Positions 32,351-41,057 of a DNA stretch of 41,136 nt are shown here, in pieces. Both the position numbers and the translations under genes were made by a program. The number at the start of each line of letters is the position of its first letter. Positions within the stretch are counted from its first letter, which is position 1. The notes beneath the pieces are model-generated. The model saw only the letters and a list, made by a program, of their open reading frames with translations, did no database searches and was not told the DNA's origin. The DNA comes from Clostridium sp. UBA4108 (GTDB lineage Bacteria > Bacillota > Clostridia > Clostridiales > Clostridiaceae). Where the stretch lies: contig DFXM01000051.1 of the NCBI GenBank assembly GCA_002381695.1, positions 1 through 41,136 of the forward strand, given 5' to 3'.

Positions 32351-32839
32351 ATGGATAGAATTGATAAAGATAACTACTATTTAGATATATGTGAAAGCAT
32401 ATTGGCTAGAGGAACTTGTTTAAGGCGAAATTTTGCAGCAATTATAGTTAAGAATGATGAAATAATTGCAACAGGATATACAGGAGCACCTAGAGGAAGG
32501 CTTAATTGTTCAGATTTAGGAAAGTGTAGAAGAGAAGAATTAAACGTACCTCGAGGAACTAGATATGAATTATGTAGATCTGTTCATGCAGAACAAAATG
32601 CCATAATATCAGCTAGAAGACAGGATATGCTAAACAGCACTTTGTATTTAGTGGGAAAAGAAAAAGAAAGTAATGAGTTGGTAAAGAATGCCTTTCCTTG
32701 TTCATTATGTAAAAGATTTATAATAAATGCTGGAATAGATAGAGTAATAATTAGAGATACTGCAATGGAATATAGACACATTATTGTAGGTCAATGGGTA
32801 GAAGATGATGATTCGTTATCAGGAAATGGTGGATATTAG
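32351..32839 (+). CDS. comEB: dCMP deaminase (ComEB-like)
   Basis: This 162-residue zinc deaminase follows a GGGGGAAG site. Metal and catalytic motifs are HAEQNAI (His plus Glu) and PCSLCKR (the Cys pair). GTCLRRNFAAIIVKN and GYTGAPRG are typical of dCMP deaminases. It converts dCMP to dUMP, feeding dTMP synthesis. It is preceded by a 640-base stretch without a supported gene and followed by nearly 500 bases before the ATP synthase operon. Confidence 0.93.
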   Translation: MDRIDKDNYYLDICESILARGTCLRRNFAAIIVKNDEIIATGYTGAPRGRLNCSDLGKCRREELNVPRGTRYELCRSVHAEQNAIISARRQDMLNSTLYLVGKEKESNELVKNAFPCSLCKRFIINAGIDRVIIRDTAMEYRHIIVGQWVEDDDSLSGNGGY

Positions 32840-33040
32840 TAGATATAAAGAGTTAAGTTAATGCTTGATTTAGATAAATTTAAGACTCAATTTAAATAAG
32901 TTGTTGAAAATAATAGAATAAGTAAAAAAAAATGAATAAATCAGTTTTATGAAATTCAAATTTTAATGTTAAAGAATAAATAATATTATTAAATATTCAA
33001 TTAAATAAGGTTATTTATAGTTTTATTTTCAAATTAAACA

Positions 33041-33069
33041 TTTACATAGATAACTTAGGTACTTAAAAT
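33041..33069 (+). promoter_or_regulatory. Candidate promoter of the ATP synthase operon
   Basis: TTTACA (33041-33046), a 17-base spacer, then TAAAAT (33064-33069), about 270 bases before atpI. It is the best sigma-A-like match in the 32840-33317 gap, which otherwise contains no gene or strong hairpin. The long distance makes it tentative. Confidence 0.35.
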
Positions 33070-33338
33070 GAAATATTTTAAAATGATAAATGTAAAAGCA
33101 AATTATTAGGATGTGTCAGAATAGTATGACTTTGGGAAAATATGAATAATGTACAAGAAAAACGTTATACACATAGAAAAGATGAATAATACAGAGAAAA
33201 CGAGAATAAATGCTATACAATTTCGTTTAAATTATGCTGTATATATTTATATAGGCTTTTTTAGACTAATAACAGATTTCTAATAAAGTTATTTAAGATG
33301 TATAATTAGATTAAGTAATGAAAGCAGAGGACTATAAT

Positions 33339-33716
33339 TTGAGTAAAATCGACAGGCCTTTATTAAAAAAAATAGGGAAATATGACTTAAGCGTTGGAAT
33401 AACTATTACAACTATACTTTATTTAGTAATAGGTAATTCCAGTTTGTTTTTTTTACTGGGAATATTTCATGCATATGTTAATTTTTTAATAAATTCTGCT
33501 TGTATTACATTTTTATTACTTAAAAGAGGAATGTTTAAAAATATATTAAATATATTAGGTCATATGTTTAGAATACTTTTAGTGTGTATAACTTCAATAA
33601 TCATTATAAAAAATAATGAATTGAATTTTTTCATATATATAATTGGGTACACAGCACAAATAGGATCTATTGTTATGTATGGAGTACGTTTAAATTTGAA
33701 AGAAAGAAAGAGGTGA
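33339..33716 (+). CDS. atpI: ATP synthase subunit I
   Basis: This small membrane protein has four hydrophobic helices and a basic C-terminus. I take the start as TTG 33339 (MSKIDRPLLKKIGKYD, 125 residues) because AGAGGA at 33326-33331 is well placed. The ATG at 33318 would add seven residues but has no ribosome binding site. Its position before atpB and its size identify it as AtpI, which helps assemble the c-ring or deliver ions in some bacteria. Sequence conservation in this family is low, so synteny carries much of the call. Confidence 0.82.
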   Translation: MSKIDRPLLKKIGKYDLSVGITITTILYLVIGNSSLFFLLGIFHAYVNFLINSACITFLLLKRGMFKNILNILGHMFRILLVCITSIIIIKNNELNFFIYIIGYTAQIGSIVMYGVRLNLKERKR

Positions 33717-33720
33717 GAAA

Positions 33721-34398
33721 ATGCATGAAGCACTTAGATATCCATTAAATATATTTGGATTTCAATTTGAGGCCACATTAAGTCTGATAGTTCAGTGGGT
33801 AATTATAGCTATTTCATTTATTTTAGCAGTCTTATACAGTAGAAGTGTAAAAAAGGTACCAGGAAAAGTGCAAAGTGTAGTAGAAATAATTGTAGAATTT
33901 ATAGAAAAAACTGTACAAGAGAATATGGGTGAAGGTAAGGCAGAGTTTGTACCATATATAGGATCCTTAGGATTATATTTATTTTTATTAAATATGGTTG
34001 GATTATTTGGTATTAAGCCACCTACAGCAGACTTTAGTGTAACACTAGGATTGGGATTAACAACATTTTTAGTTATTCAAGGATATACTATTAAGAAATT
34101 AGGATTATGGGGATATTTTAAAGGCTATGCATCCCCGGTAGCTATGTTATTACCAATAAATATTATGGAAAGAATAATGCTACCTATTTCATTAAGTTTG
34201 AGGTTGTTTGGTAATATATTTGCAGCAACTATGATTATGGAGCTCTTATATGAGCTATTAACGGGGATAAGTGCTATAGCTGGAATAGGTATACCACTTC
34301 CATTTCATTTTTATTTCGATGTATTTGATGGTGCAATTCAAATGATCATATTTGTAATGTTGAGTATGATTAATATTAAAATTATATCTGAGCATTAA
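33721..34398 (+). CDS. atpB: ATP synthase Fo subunit a
   Basis: This 225-residue membrane protein has 5-6 helices. The fourth conserved helix has SLSLRLFGNIFAATMI with the essential arginine that faces the c-ring. The final helices carry FDVFDGAIQMIIFVMLSMI. Together with the c-ring it forms the ion half-channels. The start follows AAGAGGTGAG, four bases after the atpI stop. Confidence 0.96.
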   Translation: MHEALRYPLNIFGFQFEATLSLIVQWVIIAISFILAVLYSRSVKKVPGKVQSVVEIIVEFIEKTVQENMGEGKAEFVPYIGSLGLYLFLLNMVGLFGIKPPTADFSVTLGLGLTTFLVIQGYTIKKLGLWGYFKGYASPVAMLLPINIMERIMLPISLSLRLFGNIFAATMIMELLYELLTGISAIAGIGIPLPFHFYFDVFDGAIQMIIFVMLSMINIKIISEH

Positions 34399-34465
34399 TA
34401 ATTTAAGATGCTTAAAGTAATAATAAATTTAAGAATTAGTGAAAAATTTAAGGAGGAATATTAAT

Positions 34466-34714
34466 ATGGAATCAGCAGCTTTTATAGCAGGAATGTCAGC
34501 AATTGGAGCAGGAATAGCAGCACTTGCAGTTATTGGGGGAGGAATTGGAACAGGAAATGCAACAGGTAAGGCAGTAGAAAGTATTGCTAAACAACCAGAG
34601 GCAAGTGGAAAAATAATGAGTGCATTAATTATAGGGGGAGCTTTATCAGAGGCTACAGCTATTTATGGATTCTTATTAGGCTTATTATTAATACTATTTG
34701 GAGTTAAGGGCTAG
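34466..34714 (+). CDS. atpE: ATP synthase Fo subunit c
   Basis: This 82-residue hairpin of two helices begins at ATG 34466, nine bases after AGGAGG; an upstream ATG has no such site. The loop AKQPEA is conserved, and the ion-binding carboxylate is Glu62 in SEATAIY. Compared with the Na+-binding c subunit of Ilyobacter, Thr64 and Tyr67 positions are kept, but the key Gln is Thr29 and the Ser after Glu is Ala63. The site therefore probably carries H+, though this is not certain. It forms the rotor ring. Confidence 0.96.
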   Translation: MESAAFIAGMSAIGAGIAALAVIGGGIGTGNATGKAVESIAKQPEASGKIMSALIIGGALSEATAIYGFLLGLLLILFGVKG

Positions 34715-34753
34715 GATTTTAGAATGGTGTGAAGGGCAGGTGAAACCTCTTTA

Positions 34754-34777
34754 TTACTAATTTATATAAGTTAGTGA
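34754..34777 (+). promoter_or_regulatory. Hairpin directly before the atpF start
   Basis: A 24-base near-palindrome (TTACTAATTTAT...GTTAGTGA, with G-U pairs) ends at the base before the atpF ATG. No Shine-Dalgarno sequence is visible for atpF, so this structure may lower its translation relative to atpE. Confidence 0.45.
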
Positions 34778-35269
34778 ATGAGAATAAATATGGAAATAAA
34801 TGTTCAGGTTATTATATTGTCAATTATAAATTTCTTTATATTTTATCTTATATTAAAAAAGTTTGTATTTAAGAAGACGTTAGGCGTAATAAATGGCAGA
34901 AAAAAAGAGGTAGAGGACGCTTTGAAAAAGGTTGATATAGAAGAGAAAAAAGCGGAACAACTAAAAAAAGAACATGAAGTTAATCTTAAAAAATATAAAG
35001 AACAAGGCATAAACCTTGTAGAGTCTTATAAAGACAAAGCAAATAAAGTTTATGATGAAACTGTGAAAAAATCTAAAGATGAATCAGAAAATATTCGTCA
35101 GAGAGCTATTTTAGATGCAAAACGAGAAAAAGAAAAAGCTGAAAAAGAGATAAAATCAGAAATTATTAATTTATCTATGAAGTTTGCAGAAAAAGCATTA
35201 GAGAAAGAAATAAATGAAGAGGAACATAAGAGACTTATTGATGACTTTATAACCAAGGTAGGTAGTTAA
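34778..35269 (+). CDS. atpF: ATP synthase Fo subunit b
   Basis: This protein has 163 residues if it begins at ATG 34778, or 159 from ATG 34790 (MEINVQVIIL). Neither has a good ribosome binding site, and the codon before 34778 is a stop. One N-terminal membrane helix (about 8-26) is followed by a long charged coiled coil rich in Lys and Glu that forms the peripheral stalk. Length is normal, so the stalk itself is not extended to match the enlarged delta subunit. It ends one base before atpH. Confidence 0.94.
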   Translation: MRINMEINVQVIILSIINFFIFYLILKKFVFKKTLGVINGRKKEVEDALKKVDIEEKKAEQLKKEHEVNLKKYKEQGINLVESYKDKANKVYDETVKKSKDESENIRQRAILDAKREKEKAEKEIKSEIINLSMKFAEKALEKEINEEEHKRLIDDFITKVGS

Positions 35270-35270
35270 C

Positions 35271-36323
35271 ATGTATGAATTTTTGGACAGAAGGTATGCG
35301 CTTGCCTTATACAAAACTTGTCAAGAAAAAGGAAAAGTCGACAAGATTATGGAAGAATTTGAGGGTATTGTAAATGGAATGGCTAATAATGAAGGACTTA
35401 TTAAAATAATTAAGCATCCTCAAATAAGTAAATCTGCAAAAAGAAGAATATTTAAAGAGATTTTTTCAGGAAAAATTGATGAAGAATTGTTGAATTTTCT
35501 AATATTACTCATTGATAGAGAAAGAATACTATTTTTAAAGGAAAAATATGAACAATTTAAATTAATACATTTGGAAAATAATAATACTGTTATTGCCAAT
35601 GTTAAAACTGTTATTTCACTATCATCAGAGCAAAGAGAAAGACTAAAAGATAAATTAGAGTATATGTATAAGAAGAAGGTTATATTGCAAGAAGAAATAG
35701 ACCCTAAATTAATTGGGGGTTTAATGATTAGAGTAGGTAGCGATGTAATAGACGGGTCAATAAAAAATAAACTTACAGAGTTTAAGGACTTATCTGAAGG
35801 AAGCGGAAGAAGTAGATATAATTTTGTTCAAATGAGAAAAGATTTATTAGCAGAAGTATTTACAAGTTGGCCACTTTCTTATGAGCAAGTAGAGGAATTA
35901 AAGGATATACTGGTTAAGTTTTATAATAAGAATATCATAGTAAAACAAATACTAGATTCTAATATAGTGAATGATATAAAGGTTGTTATCGGAAATGACG
36001 TTATGGATAGAAATAGAATAATGAGTATGAGAGATGATGGAAAAAATATGAAAACTAAATCATATTCATATGAAGAGCCATATGTTAATTCTTATGACAA
36101 GAATAAAATTTTAAATGCTCACATCAAAACTGTAATATCATTAAACATTAATCAGAAAGAAAAACTTATAGCTGCATTAGAAAAATTTTATAATAGAAAA
36201 ATAATTATTACCGAGGAGATTGACAAAACCATAGTTGGAGGAGTACTTGTAAGAATAGGTGAAGACATAACTGATGGTACGCTAAAAACTAAGCTTAGAA
36301 ACTATAAAAGAGATTTATCCTAA
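35271..36323 (+). CDS. atpH: ATP synthase delta subunit with triplicated C-terminal domain
   Basis: This protein has 350 residues, against about 180 in the family. The start overlaps nothing and follows AAGGTAGGTAG. Residues 1-105 are the normal helical N-terminal domain (YALALYKTCQEKGKVD) that caps the alpha subunits. The C-terminal domain then appears three times: 107-174, about 192-254 and 280-349. Copies 1 and 3 share KTVISL, EEID, GG, R-x-G and DG-x-x-K-x-KL, with roughly 40% identity. Copy 2 keeps the predicted fold pattern (LSYEQVEELKDILVKFYNKNIIV) but has lost the GG and DG motifs. A hydrophilic linker (255-279) precedes copy 3. The reading frame is open throughout, so this is not an obvious frameshift product. 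Confidence 0.93.
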   Translation: MYEFLDRRYALALYKTCQEKGKVDKIMEEFEGIVNGMANNEGLIKIIKHPQISKSAKRRIFKEIFSGKIDEELLNFLILLIDRERILFLKEKYEQFKLIHLENNNTVIANVKTVISLSSEQRERLKDKLEYMYKKKVILQEEIDPKLIGGLMIRVGSDVIDGSIKNKLTEFKDLSEGSGRSRYNFVQMRKDLLAEVFTSWPLSYEQVEELKDILVKFYNKNIIVKQILDSNIVNDIKVVIGNDVMDRNRIMSMRDDGKNMKTKSYSYEEPYVNSYDKNKILNAHIKTVISLNINQKEKLIAALEKFYNRKIIITEEIDKTIVGGVLVRIGEDITDGTLKTKLRNYKRDLS

Positions 36324-36359
36324 GGTAATTAAGTTAGTTGTAGAAATAGAGGTGAAAAA

Positions 36360-37877
36360 ATGCACATAAAACCAGGTGAGATAACATCAATAATAAAAAG
36401 AGAATTAGAAAGATATGAAAGTCATATGAACACTATAGATTCTGGAACTGTTATCCAAATTGGTGATGGTATTGCTAGAGTCTATGGCCTAGATGACTGC
36501 CTAGAAGGAGAGTTGTTAGAGTTTCCTAACGATGTTTATGGAATGGCTCTTAATCTTGAGCAAGATAATGTTGGATGTGTGCTTCTTGGTTCTGAAGAAG
36601 GTATAAGAGAAGGTGACATAGTAAAGAGAACAGGAAGAGTAGTAGAAGTTCCAGTAGGTGAGGAACTAATAGGTAGAGTTGTGGACTCGTTAGGAAATCC
36701 TATTGATGGAAAAGGGCCTCTTGGAGCTACAGAATATAGACCTGTAGAAGTAGAAGCTCCAGGGGTTATAGATAGGCAATCAGTTAAGAGTCCTATGCAA
36801 ACAGGAATTAAAGCCGTTGATTCTATGATTCCTATTGGTAAAGGTCAGCGTGAATTGATAATAGGAGATAGACAGACAGGAAAAACAGCATTAGCTATAG
36901 ATGCTATCATTAATCAAAAGGGTAAAGATGTAATATGTATATATGTAGCAATTGGTCAAAAACAATCAACTGTTGCACATATAGTTAATACATTAAATGA
37001 AATGGGATCTATGGATTATACTATAGTAGTTGCTGCAACAGCTTCTCAGTCAGCTCCACTACAATATTTAGCACCTTTCGCAGGATGTAGTATGGGAGAG
37101 CATTTCATGTATAAAGGTAAAGATGTACTTATTATATATGATGATTTATCTAAGCATGCAGTGGCATATAGAACCATGTCACTATTATTAAGGAGACCGC
37201 CAGGTAGAGAAGCTTATCCAGGAGATGTATTTTATCTCCACTCAAGGTTATTAGAGAGGGCAGCAAAGCTTTCAGATAATTTAGGAGCAGGGTCTTTAAC
37301 GGCATTGCCAATCATAGAAACATTAGCAGGAGATGTAACAGCATATATTCCAACTAATGTAATATCTATAACTGATGGGCAGATATTCTTAGAAGCAGAT
37401 TTATTTCACTCAGGACAAAGACCTGCCATAAATGCAGGAATATCAGTTTCAAGAGTTGGTGGTAATGCTCAAATTAAAGCTATGAAGCAAGTTACATCTA
37501 CATTAAGAATTGAATTAGCACAATACAGGGAACTTGCTAATTTTGCTCAGTTTGGATCTGATTTAGATAAAGAAACTATAAAAAGACTTGAAAAAGGTAA
37601 GAGGTTGATAGAGATATTAAAACAAGACCAATATGAACCTATGCCTGTTGAGAAGCAAATTATCATACTTTATTGTGGAGTAAATAATTTCTTAATAGAT
37701 ATACCCGTAAGTAAAATAAGAATGTTTGAAAGAGAATTTTTAGATTTCATCGATATTTATCATAGAGATATTTTAGAGTTAATAGATGATAAAAAAGTAA
37801 TGGATGATGAAATAGAATCTAGATTAAAAGAAGTAATAAGTGAGTTTAAGCAAACATTTTTGCAGGGAATTAGCTAA
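36360..37877 (+). CDS. atpA: ATP synthase F1 subunit alpha
   Basis: This 505-residue protein has the usual length. It begins MHIKPGEITSIIKRELERYE after AGAGGTG. The N-terminal beta barrel is followed by the nucleotide domain with Walker A GDRQTGKT, VYVAIGQK-type sequence, and the signature PAINAGISVSRVGGNAQ. Alpha subunits hold non-catalytic sites. The N-terminal helix that normally binds delta looks ordinary, although the delta subunit here is enlarged. Confidence 0.98.
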   Translation: MHIKPGEITSIIKRELERYESHMNTIDSGTVIQIGDGIARVYGLDDCLEGELLEFPNDVYGMALNLEQDNVGCVLLGSEEGIREGDIVKRTGRVVEVPVGEELIGRVVDSLGNPIDGKGPLGATEYRPVEVEAPGVIDRQSVKSPMQTGIKAVDSMIPIGKGQRELIIGDRQTGKTALAIDAIINQKGKDVICIYVAIGQKQSTVAHIVNTLNEMGSMDYTIVVAATASQSAPLQYLAPFAGCSMGEHFMYKGKDVLIIYDDLSKHAVAYRTMSLLLRRPPGREAYPGDVFYLHSRLLERAAKLSDNLGAGSLTALPIIETLAGDVTAYIPTNVISITDGQIFLEADLFHSGQRPAINAGISVSRVGGNAQIKAMKQVTSTLRIELAQYRELANFAQFGSDLDKETIKRLEKGKRLIEILKQDQYEPMPVEKQIIILYCGVNNFLIDIPVSKIRMFEREFLDFIDIYHRDILELIDDKKVMDDEIESRLKEVISEFKQTFLQGIS

Positions 37878-37906
37878 GCAACTATGTTTCACAGGAGGTG
37901 GAAAAC

Positions 37907-38767
37907 ATGGGGGCAGCAGGATTAGTAAATATTAGAAGAAGAATGAAATCTATAAAAAACACAAAGAAAATTACCAAGGCTATGAGCTTAGTTTCAACAT
38001 CTAAACTTAGAAAGGTAAAGACTAGGCTATATAGCAATAATAATTATTTTAATGCATATAAGGAAATAGTTAATGAGGTTGTCCCATCATTATCTGTTGA
38101 TAATGTGTATTTAAAAGGTAATAATAGCAGTAAAAAGTTGTTAATAGCTATAACCTCAGATATGGGGCTTTGTGGTTCATATAATAATAATATTATTGAG
38201 AGTCTTATAGAAACTATACATGGTGATAGAAGTAATTACGATATATTAATGGTAGGGCAAAGAGGAAAGTTATTAATAAGAAAGCATAAATATGAAACTG
38301 TTGCTGAATATGTAGAAATTCCAGATTTGCCTACTATCAAGGAAGCTTCTACTATATTTAGGCATGCGTCAGGGATGTTCTTAAGAGGAGAAGTAGGAGA
38401 AGTAGATTTAGTTTATACAAAATTTATAAATCAGCTAACAAAGAAAACATGTACAATTCAATTGTTACCACTTGTTCAAGAAGAAGTTATGGATTCAGAT
38501 AAATCTAATAGTGACTTTGAATTAGAGGGAGACAAAGAAGAGTTATTAGAGAAATTGCTTGAACCTTATTTTAATGGGGTAGTATTAAACTCTATGCTTA
38601 ATGCCAAAGTTTCTGAACAAAGTTATAGAATGGAAGCAATGGAGAATGCAACTAAAAATGCTGATGAATTAATAAATAAATTGAATTTATCCTATAATAG
38701 AATTAGACAAAGTGCTATAACACAAGAGATATCCGAAATTGTAGGTGGAGCTCAAGCTCAAAAGTAA
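37907..38767 (+). CDS. atpG: ATP synthase F1 subunit gamma
   Basis: This protein has 286 residues from ATG 37907 (MGAAGLVNIRRRMKSI), seven to eight bases after AGGAGGT. A GTG at 37898 overlaps that site. The N- and C-terminal helices form the coiled-coil rotor shaft; the conserved ITKAMSLVSTSKLRK and SYNRIRQSAITQEISEIVGGA are present. The central Rossmann-like part has SDMGLCGSYNNNI. Confidence 0.96.
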   Translation: MGAAGLVNIRRRMKSIKNTKKITKAMSLVSTSKLRKVKTRLYSNNNYFNAYKEIVNEVVPSLSVDNVYLKGNNSSKKLLIAITSDMGLCGSYNNNIIESLIETIHGDRSNYDILMVGQRGKLLIRKHKYETVAEYVEIPDLPTIKEASTIFRHASGMFLRGEVGEVDLVYTKFINQLTKKTCTIQLLPLVQEEVMDSDKSNSDFELEGDKEELLEKLLEPYFNGVVLNSMLNAKVSEQSYRMEAMENATKNADELINKLNLSYNRIRQSAITQEISEIVGGAQAQK

Positions 38768-38795
38768 TTTAGTAAAATTGTTTGGAGGGTTTATT

Positions 38796-40190
38796 ATGTC
38801 ACGACCTGTAGGGAAAGTAGTTCAAATTATTGGACCTGTAATAGATATAAAATTTGACACAGATTTTCTTCCAAACATTTATAACGCTATAGAGATTAAG
38901 ATGGATGGTAGAGTTATAATTGCGGAAGTTGAACAACATATAGGTGACGATATTGTAAGAACAATTGCAATGGAGAGCACTGAAGGTTTAAGAAGAGGCG
39001 TTAAAGCAATAGATACAGGTAGACCTATAGAGGTGCCTGTAGGTGATGCAGTACTTGGAAGGTTATTCAATGTCTTAGGTCATCCTAAAGATGAAAAGGG
39101 TGATGTTGATTATGATAATAAATATGTAATTCACAGATCGGCACCAACTTTTGAAGAACAGTCTGTAGAACCAGAAATGTTTGAAACTGGAATAAAGGTA
39201 ATAGATTTAATTGCTCCATACCAAAGAGGCGGAAAAATAGGACTATTTGGGGGAGCGGGAGTTGGAAAAACAGTACTTATACAAGAGTTAATAAATAACA
39301 TAGCTAAACAGCATGGTGGACTATCTGTATTTACAGGTGTAGGTGAAAGAACTAGAGAAGGTAATGATTTATACAATGAGATGACTGAATCTGGAGTTAT
39401 AAATAAGACTGCATTAGTTTTTGGTCAAATGAATGAGTCACCTGGAGCTAGGATGAGAGTTGCCTTAACTGGACTTACTATGGCAGAATACTTTAGAGAT
39501 AAAGGCCAGGATGTATTATTATTTGTAGATAATATATTTAGATTTACACAAGCGGGCTCGGAAGTTTCAGCATTATTAGGTAGAATACCTAGTGCCGTTG
39601 GATATCAACCAACACTTGCTACAGAGATGGGAGCATTACAGGAGAGAATTACATCAACTAAAGATGGATCAATTACATCAGTGCAAGCTGTTTATGTACC
39701 AGCCGATGATTTAACTGACCCAGCACCAGCAACTACATTCACTCACTTAGATGCAACTACAGTTCTTTCTAGAGCTATAGTTGAACTTGGAATATATCCA
39801 GCTGTTGATCCTCTTGAGTCATCATCTAGAGTTCTTGATCCAAGAATTGTTGGAGAGGAACATTATAAGATAGCTACAGATGTTAAGCATATATTAGAGA
39901 GATATAAAGAGCTTCAGGATATTATAGCTATCTTAGGAATTGATGAATTATCAGAAGAAGATAAATTAGTGGTTGGCAGAGCTAGGAAGGTTCAAAGATT
40001 TTTATCACAACCATTTACAGTTGGAGAACAGTTTACTGGAATAAAGGGTAAATATGTTTCAGTTAAAGAAACAGTTAGAGGATTTAAGGAAATATTAGAA
40101 GGTAAACATGATAATTTACCGGAAGCAGCTTTTTTATTTGTAGGTGGCATAGAAGAGGCTATAGAAAAAGCTAAGACTATGATGGAATAG
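38796..40190 (+). CDS. atpD: ATP synthase F1 subunit beta
   Basis: This protein has 464 residues from ATG 38796 (MSRPVGKVVQIIGPVIDIKF), after TTTGGAGGG. Longer in-frame extensions run into atpG and are not used. It has Walker A GGAGVGKT, GVGERTREGNDLY with the catalytic glutamate, Walker B VLLFVDNIFRF, and the DELSEED-type segment DELSEEDK. It carries the catalytic nucleotide sites. Confidence 0.98.
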   Translation: MSRPVGKVVQIIGPVIDIKFDTDFLPNIYNAIEIKMDGRVIIAEVEQHIGDDIVRTIAMESTEGLRRGVKAIDTGRPIEVPVGDAVLGRLFNVLGHPKDEKGDVDYDNKYVIHRSAPTFEEQSVEPEMFETGIKVIDLIAPYQRGGKIGLFGGAGVGKTVLIQELINNIAKQHGGLSVFTGVGERTREGNDLYNEMTESGVINKTALVFGQMNESPGARMRVALTGLTMAEYFRDKGQDVLLFVDNIFRFTQAGSEVSALLGRIPSAVGYQPTLATEMGALQERITSTKDGSITSVQAVYVPADDLTDPAPATTFTHLDATTVLSRAIVELGIYPAVDPLESSSRVLDPRIVGEEHYKIATDVKHILERYKELQDIIAILGIDELSEEDKLVVGRARKVQRFLSQPFTVGEQFTGIKGKYVSVKETVRGFKEILEGKHDNLPEAAFLFVGGIEEAIEKAKTMME

Positions 40191-40225
40191 TTATTAAGGT
40201 ATGCTTGGAATGGAAGTGATATATC

Positions 40226-40627
40226 ATGGACAATAAATTTCATTTAAAAATAATTACTCCAGATAGAGAATTATATTCAGAAAATGTAGTTTCTTTAAAC
40301 TGTGAAACTACGGATGGTAAGAGAGGAATTTTACCAAATCACTGGCCAATGTTATCAGTATTAATACCAACCAAAACAACTTTTCAGGATGTAGCTGGAG
40401 ATAAAAAGCATGTATTTACTTCTGATGGAGTAATTAAGGTAAATAAAAACCAAGTAACTATATTATGCAATGCTGCAGAATGGCCTAGTGAAATAGACAA
40501 AGAAAGAGCTCTCAATGCAAAACATAGGGCGGAACAAAGATTGAAAGAAAAATCACCAGATACAGATTTAAAAAGAGCCCAATATGCATTATATAGAGCT
40601 ATTGGAAGATTAAGCATAGTAGATTAG
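40226..40627 (+). CDS. atpC: ATP synthase F1 subunit epsilon
   Basis: This 133-residue protein has an N-terminal beta sandwich (FHLKIITPDRELYSENV, GKRGILPNHWPMLSVL) and a C-terminal helical hairpin (about 90-130) that can inhibit ATP hydrolysis. It is the last gene of the atp operon and is followed by a strong terminator. The start follows GGAAGTGAT. Confidence 0.95.
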   Translation: MDNKFHLKIITPDRELYSENVVSLNCETTDGKRGILPNHWPMLSVLIPTKTTFQDVAGDKKHVFTSDGVIKVNKNQVTILCNAAEWPSEIDKERALNAKHRAEQRLKEKSPDTDLKRAQYALYRAIGRLSIVD

Positions 40628-40642
40628 ATATAAAATGTATAT

Positions 40643-40681
40643 AAAAAAATCATGTAAGTTTATAACTGACATGATTTTTTT
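40643..40681. terminator. Terminator of the ATP synthase operon
   Basis: A 13-bp stem, AAAAAAATCATGT (40643-40655) with ACATGATTTTTTT (40669-40681), carries A and T runs on both ends, so it can act in both directions. Confidence 0.92.
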
Positions 40682-40721
40682 GTATTTTGGAATAATATAA
40701 ATAAATTGCTATGCAGTTTGT

Positions 40722-40757
40722 TTAGTGAAATGCAACCTTAGGTTTGCACTTCACTAA
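40722..40757 (+). promoter_or_regulatory. Hairpin in the leader of the last small gene
   Basis: TTAGTGAAATGCAAC (40722-40736) pairs with GTTTGCACTTCACTAA (40742-40757) with one mismatch and one bulge. It is not followed by a T-tract. It lies about 40 bases upstream of the small gene, and TTGGAA plus a weak TATGCA precede it, so it could be in that gene's leader. Confidence 0.4.
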
Positions 40758-40795
40758 TAAGTAATTTATAAAATAAAACTAAGGAGGCCTTTAAT

Positions 40796-40969
40796 ATGAA
40801 AAAGGATATTAAAAGTAATACTAATAATTTAAGTGGGTTGGATGTGCATAAAATTGGAGGTTATACAAAAGGTGCTGTGGAAAGGTTTGAAGAGAACATA
40901 GTAAATCAAACAAATTATTTAGAAAAGGTGGAGAAAGGGTTAAATTATCCAGATAAAAAAAATAAATAG
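40796..40969 (+). CDS. Small hydrophilic protein of unknown function
   Basis: This 57-residue reading frame has a perfect AAGGAGG site (40781-40787) eight bases before the ATG and its own terminator downstream, which makes it credible. It is Lys/Asn-rich and carries a central GGYTKGAVERFEENIVNQTN. It has no signal peptide, membrane helix or cysteine. I recognise no family. It is separated from atpC by a terminator and a hairpin, so it is a separate transcript. Confidence 0.72.
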   Translation: MKKDIKSNTNNLSGLDVHKIGGYTKGAVERFEENIVNQTNYLEKVEKGLNYPDKKNK

Positions 40970-41019
40970 AGTGTTGATGAAGATAGATTAAAATTGATAA
41001 TTATAATAAAAAGTATAGA

Positions 41020-41057
41020 AACCTAAGTTAGCTCAAATTAACTTAGGTTAATTTTTA
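41020..41057 (+). terminator. Terminator of the last small gene
   Basis: AACCTAAGTT (41020-41029) and AACTTAGGTT (41040-41049) form a perfect 10-bp stem followed by AATTTTTATA. Confidence 0.85.

Noticed and set aside
38745..38795. N-terminal extension of the ATP synthase beta subunit overlapping atpG.
   Set aside because: The family starts at MSRPVGKVV, which has its own GGAGGG site; the extension is only the end of atpG in another frame.
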